NCBI RefSeq assembly: GCF_008642375.1
Contig: NZ_CP029194.1
Location: 3,410,001 to 3,474,000 of the forward strand
Length of the DNA: 64,000 bases
Reading direction: 5' to 3'
Origin: Streptomyces venezuelae
Lineage (GTDB): Bacteria > Actinomycetota > Actinomycetes > Streptomycetales > Streptomycetaceae
Below, in pieces: positions 18,117-26,715 of the stretch. The notes beneath the pieces were generated by a model. That model saw nothing but the letters and a program-made list of their open reading frames with translations, was not told where the DNA came from and made no database searches. The position numbers and the translations under genes are program-made. The stretch's first letter is position 1. Every line of letters begins with the position of its first letter.

Positions 18117-18139
18117 AGTCTAGGACGCCCCACCGACAT
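18117..18139 (-). promoter_or_regulatory. RecA-NDp/PafBC-type promoter of pcrA
   Basis: On the minus strand: ATGTCGGTG - N8 (GGGCGTCC) - TAGACT. It matches TTGTCRGTG-N8-TANNNT except for the first base. The -10 lies 9 nt before the ATG, which implies leaderless or near-leaderless mRNA. Confidence 0.7.
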
Positions 18140-18252
18140 CCGGGTCCGCCTTCGGGAGCCGCCTTCGTCACCCGGCTGCGGAACGGGTCACACCACGGGA
18201 TCCGGGGCTCGGGTCGGGAGCGTCCGTGGCTCGGGTCCGGTGCGTCCGTGGC

Positions 18253-18606
18253 TCAGGTCCAGAGGGTGGCGATGAAGATGTTCGCCGTGGTCAGGGCGCC
18301 GACGGCGGCGAAGAGGCCCTTGTCGACCTTCTCCTCGTCCCGCTTGACGTAGACCAGGCCGAGGACGACGACGAGCACGGCCAGCTTGATGCCGATCTTG
18401 ATGTTGTTCACGGTCTGGTCGTCGGCCTGGTTGAGGCCGACGAGCGCGACGCCCGTGATCAGCATGACCAGCGCGCCGTGCAGCATCGCGGGGGTGAAGC
18501 GGGCCGTACCGGCGCCCATCGCCTTCATCTGGGTGAGGAATCCGCCCAGGAGGGAGGCGATACCGATGATGTGCAGGGCGACGAAGACATTGATGAGTAC
18601 GTCCAT
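18253..18606 (-). CDS. Small integral membrane protein
   Basis: 117 residues starting MDVLINVFVALHIIGIASLLGG. Four hydrophobic helices are evident: residues ~3-25, 42-62, 68-90 and 97-117. There are few charged residues apart from KRDEEKVDKG between helices 3 and 4. The function is unknown. It is a single-gene unit upstream of pcrA in the same direction, 145 nt away. Confidence 0.8.
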   Translation of the reverse strand: MDVLINVFVALHIIGIASLLGGFLTQMKAMGAGTARFTPAMLHGALVMLITGVALVGLNQADDQTVNNIKIGIKLAVLVVVLGLVYVKRDEEKVDKGLFAAVGALTTANIFIATLWT

Positions 18607-18953
18607 GGGGCGGAGCCTAACGGGGGCCCTATCACCGGCCTCCGGTCGGGTCCACTCCCTCCGGCGCTTCGGTCGGTCGACTGTCGCAATGTCCCCTCGT
18701 CCGTCACCCCGGACGAACGAGTTCGATCCATGTCCATCACCTGTCGCCAATAGCGGTCAACTCACTGCCCGGGCGTGACCCCGAGGTTTAGCGTCTTCCA
18801 GCAGGTGGCCGGCTCCCACCACCGCCGGTCACCCGGCGGCTGCCGGTCATCCCCGCCAGGAAAAACCCGGCGGCGGTCCGTCTCCCCTGTGCGGTCCGCC
18901 GTCGGCCCTGCGGGCACCGTTCCCCCGCAGGGAAGAGGATGTGACCCGCCCTC
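18607..18953. other. Divergent intergenic region with a long leader before the NlpC/P60 gene
   Basis: 347 bp without a gene. A -10-like TTTAGCGT lies near 18787. The ~150 nt that follow contain CCGGCGG and CCGCC repeats and a stem CCCTGCGGG/CCCGCAGGG (about 18906-18933) directly before the ribosome site, so a structured 5' leader is likely. I looked for the conserved c-di-AMP (ydaO) riboswitch boxes and did not find them. Confidence 0.5.
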
Positions 18954-20093
18954 GTGGCAGCGCACCGAAAACCCAGGCAGTCCCCGCTCGGTGGACCGGC
19001 GGTCCGCACCGCCGCCACCCTCGCCCTCGCCTCCGCGGCGACCGCGACGCTCTTCGAGGGATCCGGGCACGCGGACCCCCGCCTCACCACCGCCCAGGTC
19101 AAGGCGAAGGTCGACCGGCTCTACCACGAGGCCGAGGTCGCGACGGAGAAGTACAACGGGGCGAAGGAGCGGGCCGACGCCTCCCGCGCGGCGTTCGACC
19201 GGCTGCGCGACGAGGCCGCCCGCAGGGCCGAGCGGCTCAACACCGCCCGGGACGGGCTCGGGTCCATGGCCACCGCGCAGTACCGCTCGGGCGGTCTCGA
19301 CCCCGCCGTACAGCTCGCCCTCACCTCCGACCCCGACGAGTACCTGGAGCGGGCCGCGCTCGCGGAGAAGGCCGCGGACCGGCAGGCGGTGGCCGTCACC
19401 GCCGTGCGCCGCGAGCTCGGCGCGCTCCGCCAGCTGCGCAGCGAGTCCGCGGGACGGCTGACCGCGCTGCGCGGACACGAGGAGGAGCTGCGGCGGCAGA
19501 AGACCGTCGTCCTCGGCAAGCTGGAGGCGGCAAGGAAGCTGCTGGCCCGGCTGACCGCGGAGGAACGCGCCCGGTACGACGCCGCCGTCGCGGCCCGGGA
19601 CAGCGCCCGCGCCCCGCGGAGCGACAGCGCGAGCAGCGGTACGACAGCGGGTACGGCCACGGCCGCCGGTGGCATCTCCGACCCGGCCGCGGCGCGCGCC
19701 GACCGTTCCTCGGGCGGCGAGCGCGGCCCCGCGGCCGCCCCGAACACCCGGGCCGCCGAGGCCATCTCCTTCGCCCGCGCGCAGCTCGGCAAGCCGTACG
19801 TCTGGGGGGCGACGGGTCCGTCCGCGTACGACTGCTCGGGGCTCACCCAGGCCGCCTGGCGCGCGGCCGGTGTCACCCTCCCCCGCACGACGTACACCCA
19901 GATCAACGCCGGGCAGCGGGTCTCCCGCTCCCAGCTCGCCCCCGGTGACCTGGTCTTCTTCTACTCGGGGATCAGCCACGTCGGGCTCTACATCGGCGGC
20001 GGCCAGATGATCCACGCCCCCCGGCCCGGCGCCCCGGTGCGGGTCGCCCCGATCGACGAGATGCCCTTCGCCGGAGCGACCCGGGTGGGGTGA
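18954..20093 (+). CDS. Secreted NlpC/P60 peptidoglycan hydrolase with coiled coil
   Basis: 379 residues from GTG. A Sec-type signal follows an Arg/Lys start (VRTAATLALASAATATLFEG). Residues ~45-215 are a long coiled coil (LTTAQVKAKVDRLYHEAEVATEKYNGAKERA and onward), typical of RipA/RPF-associated hydrolases. A Ser/Ala/Gly linker leads to the C-terminal NlpC/P60 domain. The catalytic Cys is in YDCSGLTQAAW, the His in SHVGLYIGGGQMIHAPRPG, and PRTTYTQ and APGDLVFF are conserved. It cleaves cell-wall stem peptides. A ribosome-site-like GAGGA lies 14 nt upstream; a closer GTG at 18941 is out of frame. Confidence 0.92.
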   Translation: MAAHRKPRQSPLGGPAVRTAATLALASAATATLFEGSGHADPRLTTAQVKAKVDRLYHEAEVATEKYNGAKERADASRAAFDRLRDEAARRAERLNTARDGLGSMATAQYRSGGLDPAVQLALTSDPDEYLERAALAEKAADRQAVAVTAVRRELGALRQLRSESAGRLTALRGHEEELRRQKTVVLGKLEAARKLLARLTAEERARYDAAVAARDSARAPRSDSASSGTTAGTATAAGGISDPAAARADRSSGGERGPAAAPNTRAAEAISFARAQLGKPYVWGATGPSAYDCSGLTQAAWRAAGVTLPRTTYTQINAGQRVSRSQLAPGDLVFFYSGISHVGLYIGGGQMIHAPRPGAPVRVAPIDEMPFAGATRVG

Positions 20094-20114
20094 CCGGTCC
20101 CGGTCGTGCGGGGC

Positions 20115-20837
20115 TCAGACCAGGCGGCGGGCGGTGGCCCAGCGGGTCAGCTCGTGGCGGTTGGAGAGCTGGAGCTTCCGCAGCACCGCCGAGACGTGCG
20201 ACTCGACCGTCTTCACCGAGATGTAGAGCTGCTTGGCGATCTCCTTGTACGCGTATCCACGGGCGATCAGTCGCAGCACCTCCCGCTCCCGCTGGGTCAG
20301 CCGGTCCATGTCCTCGTCCACCGGCGGCGCGTCCGTCGAGGCGAAGGCGTCCAGGACGAAGCCGGCGAGCCGAGGGGAGAAGACGGCGTCGCCCTCCTGG
20401 ACGCGGAAGATCGAGTCGACCAGGTCGGTGCCGGTGATCGTCTTCGTGACGTAGCCGCGGGCACCGCCCCGGATCACCCCGATGACGTCCTCGGCCGCGT
20501 CCGAGACGGACAGCGCCAGGAAGCGGACCGGGTCCTCGGCGGCCGCCATCAGGCTCGCGCAGCGGCGCAGCACCTCGACGCCGCCACCGCCGGGCAGGTG
20601 CACGTCGAGGAGGACGACCTCGGGTCGGGTCGCGTTGATGACCGTGACCGCCTGGTCGACGTCGGCGGCCTCACCGACCACCTCGACCCCGGTGATCTCG
20701 GTCCGGCCGATCTCCGCCTGCACTCCCGTACGGAACATGCGGTGGTCGTCGACGAGCACGACCCGCACCCGGCGTTCCGTGCCCGGCGCCGTCGCCCCCG
20801 CTTCGGTCCCGGCCGCTGCTCCGGTCTCGTCGCTCAT
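20115..20837 (-). CDS. NarL/LuxR-family response regulator
   Basis: 240 residues. After a ~20-residue Ala/Glu/Thr-rich N-terminus the receiver domain has VVLVDDHRMFRTG (acidic pair), VVLLDVHLPGGGG (phospho-acceptor Asp), LALSVSD and GYVTKT (conserved Lys). The C-terminal LuxR HTH is LTQREREVLRLIARGYAYKEIAKQLYISVKTVESHV. It is translationally coupled to the upstream PspC-histidine kinase gene by an ATGA overlap, so it is the cognate regulator. The palindromes between the kinase and the divergent PspC gene are its most likely targets. Confidence 0.93.
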   Translation of the reverse strand: MSDETGAAAGTEAGATAPGTERRVRVVLVDDHRMFRTGVQAEIGRTEITGVEVVGEAADVDQAVTVINATRPEVVLLDVHLPGGGGVEVLRRCASLMAAAEDPVRFLALSVSDAAEDVIGVIRGGARGYVTKTITGTDLVDSIFRVQEGDAVFSPRLAGFVLDAFASTDAPPVDEDMDRLTQREREVLRLIARGYAYKEIAKQLYISVKTVESHVSAVLRKLQLSNRHELTRWATARRLV

Positions 20838-22099
20838 CCGTCCGCCCTCTCCATCTCAAGCTCCACTTCGGTGCCCCCGCCCGGCACGGACCGCAGCCGG
20901 GCCGAACCGCCGTTGCGCTGCATACGACCGATGATCGATTCTCGTACGCCCATCCGGTCCTCGGGCACTGCGTCCAGGTCGAAGCCCGGACCGCGGTCCC
21001 GCACCGAGACGAAGACCATGCGGCCCTCCACCTCGGCGAAAACCTGCACCGCCCCACCCTCGCCACCGTACTTGGCGGCGTTCACCATCGCCTCGCGCGC
21101 GGCCTGCATCTGTGCGGTCAGTTTCTCGTCGAGCGGGCAGTCGCCGACGACGACGACCTCCAGCGGGACTCCGTGCATGTCCTCGACCTCGGCCGCGGCC
21201 TTCTTCACCGCCTCCGCGAGGGTCGCGGGCTCCTCCTCGTCCCGGCCGGTGCCCTCGGGCTTGTAGAGCCAGTTCCGCAGCTCCCGCTCCTGCGCGCGTG
21301 CGAGACGACGCACCTCCCCCGCGTCGTCGGCATTGCGCTGGATCAGCGTGAGGGTGTGCAGCACCGAGTCGTGGACGTGTGCCGCGACCTCGGCTCGCTC
21401 CTGCGCGCGGATGCGCATGGTCCGCTCCTCCGTCAGGTCCTGCGACATCCGGACCAGCCAGGGGCCCGCGAGCAGCGCTATCCCGGTGAGGACCGCGACG
21501 GCGGCGGTGAGGGCCGTTCCCAGTTGGGCTATGGAGCCGCGGACCACCAGGAAGACCGCGAGGCCCGTGCCGACGAGGGCGACGCCGACGAGTCCGCGGA
21601 CGAGCTGGAACGTCCGCCTGCGCCGGCCGGACTCGGTCCAGCTGGCCCGGCGGGCGTTGTCCGCCTGGCGCCAGACCAGGACGACGCCGACCGCTATGAG
21701 GAGGAGGGGCCATATGTACCGCCCGGACTCGTTGTCGACATTGACCTTTCCGATGAGGGCCACGCTGCCGATCACGAGCGCGATCAGGGCGAAGACCTGG
21801 CCCTTGTCGGGCTTGCGGAGCCGGCGACGGCCGTCCGGGGTGATCTCGAAGACGGGGCGGGGAGCGGCCCGGCCGCCGACGCCGAGCGGGACGACTATCC
21901 AGAAGACCGCGTAGAGCAGGACGCCGAGGCCTTCCGTGAAGAACAGCGCCACGAACAGCGCGCGCACCCAGACGACCGGCAGTCCGAGGTGGCCGGCGAG
22001 GCCGCGCGCGACACCGCCGAGCCACCGCCCGTCGGCGCTCCGATAGAGCCTGCGCACGGGTGGTTCGTCGGTCTCGGTGACACGAGCGGCTGCGGACAT
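20834..22099 (-). CDS. PspC-domain histidine kinase (HisKA_3)
   Basis: 421 residues. The N-terminus is a PspC domain (RLYRSADGRWLGGVARGLAGHLGL, then a membrane helix near residue 50). Several further membrane helices lie between residues ~105 and 215. The dimerisation domain has the NarX-type H-box VAAHVHDSVLHTL. The ATPase part has MVNAAKYGG (N-box) and DRGPGFD (D-box); a final glycine box is in SVPGGGTEVELEM. It senses envelope stress or membrane state, by analogy to PspC. The ATG at 22097-22099 is followed by MSAAARVTETDEPP. Confidence 0.93.
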   Translation of the reverse strand: MSAAARVTETDEPPVRRLYRSADGRWLGGVARGLAGHLGLPVVWVRALFVALFFTEGLGVLLYAVFWIVVPLGVGGRAAPRPVFEITPDGRRRLRKPDKGQVFALIALVIGSVALIGKVNVDNESGRYIWPLLLIAVGVVLVWRQADNARRASWTESGRRRRTFQLVRGLVGVALVGTGLAVFLVVRGSIAQLGTALTAAVAVLTGIALLAGPWLVRMSQDLTEERTMRIRAQERAEVAAHVHDSVLHTLTLIQRNADDAGEVRRLARAQERELRNWLYKPEGTGRDEEEPATLAEAVKKAAAEVEDMHGVPLEVVVVGDCPLDEKLTAQMQAAREAMVNAAKYGGEGGAVQVFAEVEGRMVFVSVRDRGPGFDLDAVPEDRMGVRESIIGRMQRNGGSARLRSVPGGGTEVELEMERADG

Positions 22100-22134
22100 G
22101 CACCGATCGTCACACGTCCGCCCCGCCCCGGACA

Positions 22135-22204
22135 TCAGGGTCGGCCCTGAGATCGCCCCTGGTAACGCCTCAGGGGCGACACCCCTCCGAATATCAGGGT
22201 CGGG
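22135..22204. promoter_or_regulatory. Palindrome cluster in the divergent PspC-kinase/PspC promoter
   Basis: TCAGGG-TCGG-CCCTGA (22135-22150) is a perfect 6-bp-arm palindrome. TCGCCCCTG...CAGGGGCGA (22153-22161/22171-22179) has perfect 9-bp arms. A second copy of TCAGGGTCGG occurs at 22194-22203. All three lie in the 156-bp gap between divergent genes and share a TCAGGG core. Probably these are binding sites of the LuxR-type regulator. Confidence 0.6.
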
Positions 22205-22255
22205 CCAGGGTCGATCCCGGTGCCGCATCGGGTCACGGGCAGTCACCATGGATGC

Positions 22256-23596
22256 ATGACGAGTTCGAAGCCTTCGACCCACGAGGCCCCGCCGCCGGCG
22301 GAGGCCGATGCCTCCCTGCCTCTGCAGCGCTCGCGGAGCGGCAAGGTCGTCGGCGGAGTCTGCGCGGGCCTCGGCCGGCACTTCGACCTCGACCCGGTGA
22401 TCTTCCGGATCACGGTCGGCGTGCTGTCCGTGACGGGCGGGGTCGGCCTGATCTTCTACGGCTTCGCGTGGCTGCTCGTCCCGCTCGCGGGCGAGGACGA
22501 GCACGAGGGACGCAGGCTCCTGACCGGCCGGGTCACCGGGGCCACTCTGGCCGCCATATTCATGGCGCTGACCGGCTGCGGGATCTTCCTGACGACGCTG
22601 CGCAGCGGGTCGATGCTGGGCTTCACGATGCTGCTGTCGCTCGCGGTGTGCGGCGCGGCGGTCTGGTCGCGGCGCCGGGCGACCGGCGGCGAGGCGGAGG
22701 GCCGGACGGAGACGGGGGCCGCCCACGTGGTCGTCGAGGCGCCGCCCGAGACCAAGGCGCCTCCCCGGATCGAGTACCACTCCTGGTGGAAGGACCCGAT
22801 CGTGAAGGACGGCTCGACCGGCAGGGTGACCTTCGCATACCTCTGGGGACCGCACGGCCTCGTCGACAAGGACGGCAAGGTCGACGGCGTGGTGCCGAAG
22901 CCCGGAAGCCAGTGGGGACCCGACCCCTCCCGCGCCGACCGGCCGACACCCTCGGTCCGGCGTACTCCGCTGTCCATCGCCGGTCTCGTCCATCTGCTCG
23001 CGATGCTCGCGGCCGCCCTCGGCACCGCCCTCACCTGGGAGACCGAGCCGCTGGGCACGAGCCTGCAGACGGGTCTGGTCGCCGCCCTCGCGGTGTTCGG
23101 CCTGGGCCTCGTCATCAGCTCCTTCCTCGGCCGCACCGGCTTCGGCACGATCGTCAACACCGTGATCACGGCCTGCCTGCTCGCCGGGGCGGTCGCCCTG
23201 CCCGACCGGATCACCACGGACTGGGTCCGCGAGACGTGGAAGCCGGCCACCGTCGCCGCGGTGCAGCCCTCCTACGAGCTGGGCACCGGCGTGGGTCTGC
23301 TCGACCTGTCGGCGCTCCCGGTCCCGGCGGGCACGACCGTCACCACCCGGGCGGAGGTGGGCGCCGGCCAGCTCAAGGCGGTCGTCCCGAAGGACGTCGT
23401 GGTGAAGCTCCACGCCGAGGTGGGGCTCGGCGATCTGCAGCTTCCCGGGCAGCCCCCGGACGACATCGACATCGCCCCGGACATGGACGAGACCCACACG
23501 ATCGCCCCGCCGGCCGGGACCGCCCCGGCAGGCACGCTGGACCTCTCGCTCGAGGTCGGCATCGGACAGGTGGAGGTCACCCGTGCTGCTTCATGA
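22256..23596 (+). CDS. PspC-domain membrane protein with C-terminal toast-rack-like domain
   Basis: 446 residues starting MTSSKPSTHEAPPPAEADAS. The PspC domain is SRSGKVVGGVCAGLGRHFDLDPV plus a helix ending VPLAG. Two membrane helices follow near residues 95-135, then a cytoplasmic or linker region and more helices near 235-320. The C-terminal ~130 residues are predicted beta-rich (LGTGVGLLDLSALPVPAGTTVTTRAEVGAGQLKAVVP) and look like the adhesin-like/toast-rack domain found beside PspC in LiaI-LiaF-type systems. It diverges from the PspC-kinase operon, so it is probably a sensor partner or target of that system. No ribosome site is obvious. Confidence 0.85.
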   Translation: MTSSKPSTHEAPPPAEADASLPLQRSRSGKVVGGVCAGLGRHFDLDPVIFRITVGVLSVTGGVGLIFYGFAWLLVPLAGEDEHEGRRLLTGRVTGATLAAIFMALTGCGIFLTTLRSGSMLGFTMLLSLAVCGAAVWSRRRATGGEAEGRTETGAAHVVVEAPPETKAPPRIEYHSWWKDPIVKDGSTGRVTFAYLWGPHGLVDKDGKVDGVVPKPGSQWGPDPSRADRPTPSVRRTPLSIAGLVHLLAMLAAALGTALTWETEPLGTSLQTGLVAALAVFGLGLVISSFLGRTGFGTIVNTVITACLLAGAVALPDRITTDWVRETWKPATVAAVQPSYELGTGVGLLDLSALPVPAGTTVTTRAEVGAGQLKAVVPKDVVVKLHAEVGLGDLQLPGQPPDDIDIAPDMDETHTIAPPAGTAPAGTLDLSLEVGIGQVEVTRAAS

Positions 23597-23846
23597 GTTC
23601 CGCCCCGGTCGGCTGATCGTCGGCCTCACCGCCCTCACCCTGGCCGCGGTCTACACGGGCGACCTCGCCGGAGCCTGGACGACCCCGTGGTTCGCGGTGG
23701 TCCCGGTGCTCTGCTGCGGCCTGGGCACGGCCGGCTTCGCGGGCTGGTTCGCCTATGAGGTACGGCGCCGCCGGTCGGCGAGAAGCCTGTCCACCGACAG
23801 CTCGGACGCCCCTGCCAGCAGCAGCGGGAGCCAGGCCATCAGATAG
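23583..23846 (+). CDS. Small membrane protein coupled to the PspC gene
   Basis: 87 residues from a GTG at 23583 that overlaps the end of the PspC gene by 14 nt, so it is co-translated. Two hydrophobic helices (LIVGLTALTLAAVYTGDLAG and WFAVVPVLCCGLGTAGFAGWFA) are followed by EVRRRRSAR and a Ser-rich tail. The last ~31 codons run opposite to the end of the DoxX gene. This 94-bp convergent overlap is unusual. Confidence 0.75.
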   Translation: MLLHEFRPGRLIVGLTALTLAAVYTGDLAGAWTTPWFAVVPVLCCGLGTAGFAGWFAYEVRRRRSARSLSTDSSDAPASSSGSQAIR

Positions 23847-24295
23847 GCGAGGTCGTTGCCCAGGTAGTACGGGTTCACCTGCCAGCTCACGGTCAGCCAC
23901 AGGCTCAGGGAGATCAGCGCGCCGCCGAGCGCCGCCACGCGGGCGTAGAGACCGATCAGGGTCCCGATCCCGACGGCGAGCTCTCCGAAGGCGATGGCGT
24001 ACCCGAAGCCGGCGGGGCTCTTCAGGGCGAGGTCGACCATGCCGGGGATCGCCGAGCTGTCCCGCACGGCGCGCATCGTCTCGCCGATGGAGCCGCTGCC
24101 GTCAGCGGCGAAGAAGGCGGAGTCGGTGAGCTTGTCGAGACCGGCGTAGACGAACGTGATCCCGAGGAAGAGCCGGAGCGGGAGGAGGGAGTAGCGGGAG
24201 GCGACGGTCTTCCAGCGGGTGAAGGTGACCTGCCATCGGGCGAAGGTGGCCCGCCACCCCGTCGTGGCGTCGGTCCGGTTCGCTCGTCCCGTCAT
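23753..24295 (-). CDS. DoxX family membrane protein
   Basis: 180 residues. After a ~35-residue cytoplasmic N-terminus comes the DoxX start LLPLRLFLGITFVYAGLDKLTD, a hallmark of the family, then GYAIAFGELAVGIGTLIGLYARVAALGGALISLSLW and a last helix LAYLMAWLPLLLAGA. There are four membrane helices. DoxX proteins are linked to quinone and thiol-redox chemistry at the membrane. The exact role here is unknown. Its C-terminus overlaps the convergent small membrane gene. Confidence 0.88.
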   Translation of the reverse strand: MTGRANRTDATTGWRATFARWQVTFTRWKTVASRYSLLPLRLFLGITFVYAGLDKLTDSAFFAADGSGSIGETMRAVRDSSAIPGMVDLALKSPAGFGYAIAFGELAVGIGTLIGLYARVAALGGALISLSLWLTVSWQVNPYYLGNDLAYLMAWLPLLLAGASELSVDRLLADRRRRTS

Positions 24296-24385
24296 CGTCG
24301 GTCACCTCTCCACGCCCCGTACGACTGTTCGCGGAACGATTCTCCTCGGACTCGCGCCGCAGGGATACGTGGAGGGGGCCGGACG

Positions 24386-25627
24386 CTAGTCGACGACGTC
24401 GATCGTGACCCGGTTGGTCTCGACCCCGGCCGCCGTCACGACGGAGACCTCCACCCGGCCCGGTTCCACGTCGGCGGGGAGGGGGACGGTGAGGGACGCG
24501 TCCGTCGGGTTGGCGAAGCCGCCCGGGACCGGGACCAGGGGGACGTGGGCGTGGACGGGGCCGATGCGCACGACCAGCCGGGTCAGCGGGTCGGGGGCGG
24601 CGGCGCCCGGCGGGACGAAGCCGCAGCCGCGGATCTCGATGTCGTCGCCCGTGCGGATCGGGGCGTCGAGGTCGCCCGCCTCCCGGGAGCGGACGACGGA
24701 GTGGATCGTGGGGCGGACGCCCTCGGTGCACTTCGCGGCGAGGTGCCAGGCCGCCGAGACGGCGAAGAGCAGGACGAGCGACCAGGGCACCTCGGGGAGC
24801 CGGCCGGGGTCGCGGGCGAGACCGACGGCCGTCAGGGCCAGGACGGCGCAGGAGACGAGGACGTACTGGACGTCGGCGAGGCTGGCCCGGCCGCCGTCGT
24901 CGCAGAGCAGGTCGGCGGCGCGCGGACGGTCGGCGCGGACCTTCTGCAGGCGGCAGGACGCGATCCGGACGGAGACGACGAGACGGGCGGTGACGGTGAC
25001 GGCCGACACGAGGGCGAAGACGGTGAGCAGCCCGGCGCCCCGGGACAGGACGAAGGTCGACGGGCCCGGCGCGAGGAACGCCAGGAAGAGGAGGGTGAAG
25101 CCGAGGAGGAGCAGCCAGGCACCGGCGACGGCCCGGGTGGTGGAGAGCCGGTTGTCCTCGCCGATCAGGGGGGCGAGGAGACCGCCGCGCGTCCGGTGCG
25201 TGTGCGCGGCGGCGCTGAGCAGGACGGCGAGGACGAGGGCGGTGCACAGACCGGCCGTGCGGGCGCCCGTCCAGCCGCTGCCGATCGCGGTGAGGGCCTG
25301 GCCCAGGAGGAGGGCGAGGACGGCTCCCCAGACGGCGCCGATGCCCCCGCTGCGGACCCGGTCGAGCCAGGCCGCCCCGGCCTCGCGGCCACGCGCGGCC
25401 ACGGCGCGGGCGGACTGGGCCAGCTCGTCGGAGACCCACTGGCGGGCGGCGACCGGCGAGTGGGCGACGGCCGCGGGGACGCCGTGCCCGGCGGCCAGCT
25501 CGTCCCGCCGGGCGAGGAAGGCGGCGACCGCGCGCCGGTGCCCGGCCTTCCCGCAGTGGGCGCAGCCGGCGCAGGCCGTCGCGTGTCCGCCGTACTGTCT
25601 CGCCTCTTGAACCGCCACGGTGCTCAC
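24386..25627 (-). CDS. Multi-pass membrane protein with IPT/TIG-like C-terminal domain
   Basis: 413 residues from GTG. The N-terminus has a Cys/His-rich motif (ACAGCAHCGKAGH) that could bind metal. Six or so hydrophobic helices lie between residues ~95 and 300. The C-terminal ~100 residues are soluble and beta-rich, starting DDIEIRGCGFVPPG and including VVRIGPVHAHVPL, which resembles an IPT/TIG Ig-like fold. I do not recognise a characterised family. It stands alone with ~90 bp to the DoxX gene in the same direction. Confidence 0.75.
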   Translation of the reverse strand: MSTVAVQEARQYGGHATACAGCAHCGKAGHRRAVAAFLARRDELAAGHGVPAAVAHSPVAARQWVSDELAQSARAVAARGREAGAAWLDRVRSGGIGAVWGAVLALLLGQALTAIGSGWTGARTAGLCTALVLAVLLSAAAHTHRTRGGLLAPLIGEDNRLSTTRAVAGAWLLLLGFTLLFLAFLAPGPSTFVLSRGAGLLTVFALVSAVTVTARLVVSVRIASCRLQKVRADRPRAADLLCDDGGRASLADVQYVLVSCAVLALTAVGLARDPGRLPEVPWSLVLLFAVSAAWHLAAKCTEGVRPTIHSVVRSREAGDLDAPIRTGDDIEIRGCGFVPPGAAAPDPLTRLVVRIGPVHAHVPLVPVPGGFANPTDASLTVPLPADVEPGRVEVSVVTAAGVETNRVTIDVVD

Positions 25628-25815
25628 TTCCCGAGCTCACTTCACGACCCGTTCCGTTGCGTCCCGGTGCGCTCCGATGCGTGCCGAACGGTCAACCAGC
25701 CGTTGATTCCACGGAATTGTGTCGTATCGGCGGCTCCCGGGGCTGCCGTGTGCGCCCCGCCGGAGGGTGATTGCCGCGCCATCTCATTGACGTACAGAAG
25801 GGTGAAGCGATGGTG

Positions 25816-26604
25816 TTACGACAGGAGTTCGGGCTCCGCTCGGCTGATCCTGCGCCAGAGCGGCTGGTAGTTGATCCAGCCGACGAGGTCGCTGCCCAGC
25901 TGTTCGCGGGTGGCGACCGCCTCGCGGTGGTCGATCGGCACGGGCTTCCCGGCCGCCCGCGCGGCCAGCTGGATCTGGGCGCAGCGCTCCATGGCGATGA
26001 ACCACCAGGCCGCCGCGTCGACGGAGCCGCCGACGGTGAGGAGTCCGTGGTTGCGCAGCACGATCGCCTTGAACGAGCCGAGTGCGAGGGCGATCCTGCG
26101 GCCTTCCTCGGCGTCGACGGTGACGCCGGTGTAGGCGTCGTAGAGGGCGTGGTCCTGGTAGAAGGCGCAGGCCTCCTGGGTGAGCGGGTCGAGGAGTTCG
26201 CCGAGCGCGGCGAGGGCCCGTCCGTGGAGGGAGTGGGTGTGGGCGACGGCGACGACGTCGGGCCGGGCGCGGTGGACCTGGGCGTGGACGGTGAAGGCCG
26301 CCTGGTTCACGTGCTGGCCGCCGCGGACGACCTGCCCGTCGCCGTTGACGAGGACGAGGTCGCTCGCGGTGAGGTCCTCGAAGGGCGCGCCGAAGGGGTT
26401 CACCCAGTAGCAGTCGGGGAACTCCGGGTCGCGGGCGCTGATGTGGCCCGAGACGCCCTCCTCGTATCCGAGCCGTCCGAAGAGCCGGAGCGCGCCCGCG
26501 AGCCGCTGTCTGCGGTGGGTGCGTTCCTCCTCGGCCGTCGCGTGGACGGGCGGCATGGCGAAGTGGAGCCGGTCGACGGGGACGGGCACGGGTATCACGC
26601 TCAT
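25816..26604 (-). CDS. Class II aldolase/adducin family protein
   Basis: 262 residues. The family core is present: YEEGVSGHISARDPE (substrate loop), VNPFGAPFEDLTASDLVLVNGDG, and AHTHSLHGRALAALG with the zinc His pair. A third ligand His is in VLRNHGLLTVGG. Members are fuculose- or ribulose-phosphate-type aldolases or dehydratases. Similarity to long actinobacterial versions (extended N-terminus with MPPVHATAEEERTHRRQRLA) suggests a decarboxylase or aldolase of unknown substrate. It is monocistronic. Confidence 0.85.
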   Translation of the reverse strand: MSVIPVPVPVDRLHFAMPPVHATAEEERTHRRQRLAGALRLFGRLGYEEGVSGHISARDPEFPDCYWVNPFGAPFEDLTASDLVLVNGDGQVVRGGQHVNQAAFTVHAQVHRARPDVVAVAHTHSLHGRALAALGELLDPLTQEACAFYQDHALYDAYTGVTVDAEEGRRIALALGSFKAIVLRNHGLLTVGGSVDAAAWWFIAMERCAQIQLAARAAGKPVPIDHREAVATREQLGSDLVGWINYQPLWRRISRAEPELLS

Positions 26605-26661
26605 GGGCCGGAAGGTAACGCCCGGCCGGGCAAGTCACCAGAGTCCGGACGTGAACACGAC

Positions 26662-26697
26662 GAAGCCGCCGCCCCGGAGCACCGGGACGACGGCTTC
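26662..26697 (-). terminator. Terminator of guaA
   Basis: 16-bp arms GAAGCCG(C/T)CG(C/T)CCCGG with AGCA loop, read on the minus strand about 20 bp past the guaA stop. A mirror function for the aldolase promoter side is unlikely. Confidence 0.75.
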
Positions 26698-26715
26698 AGG
26701 CACCTGCGGGAGCGA

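Noticed and set aside
18780..18953. Possible c-di-AMP (ydaO-type) riboswitch before the NlpC/P60 gene
   Set aside because: Streptomyces wall-hydrolase genes often carry one, but the conserved boxes (GTCAGCTAACC-type end, GGGGACCCA) are not present in the leader.
18941..19948. Alternative GTG start at 18941 directly behind GGAAGAGGAT
   Set aside because: Its frame is Arg/Gly/Pro-rich noise. The NlpC/P60 protein with signal peptide and catalytic Cys/His lies in the frame starting at 18954.
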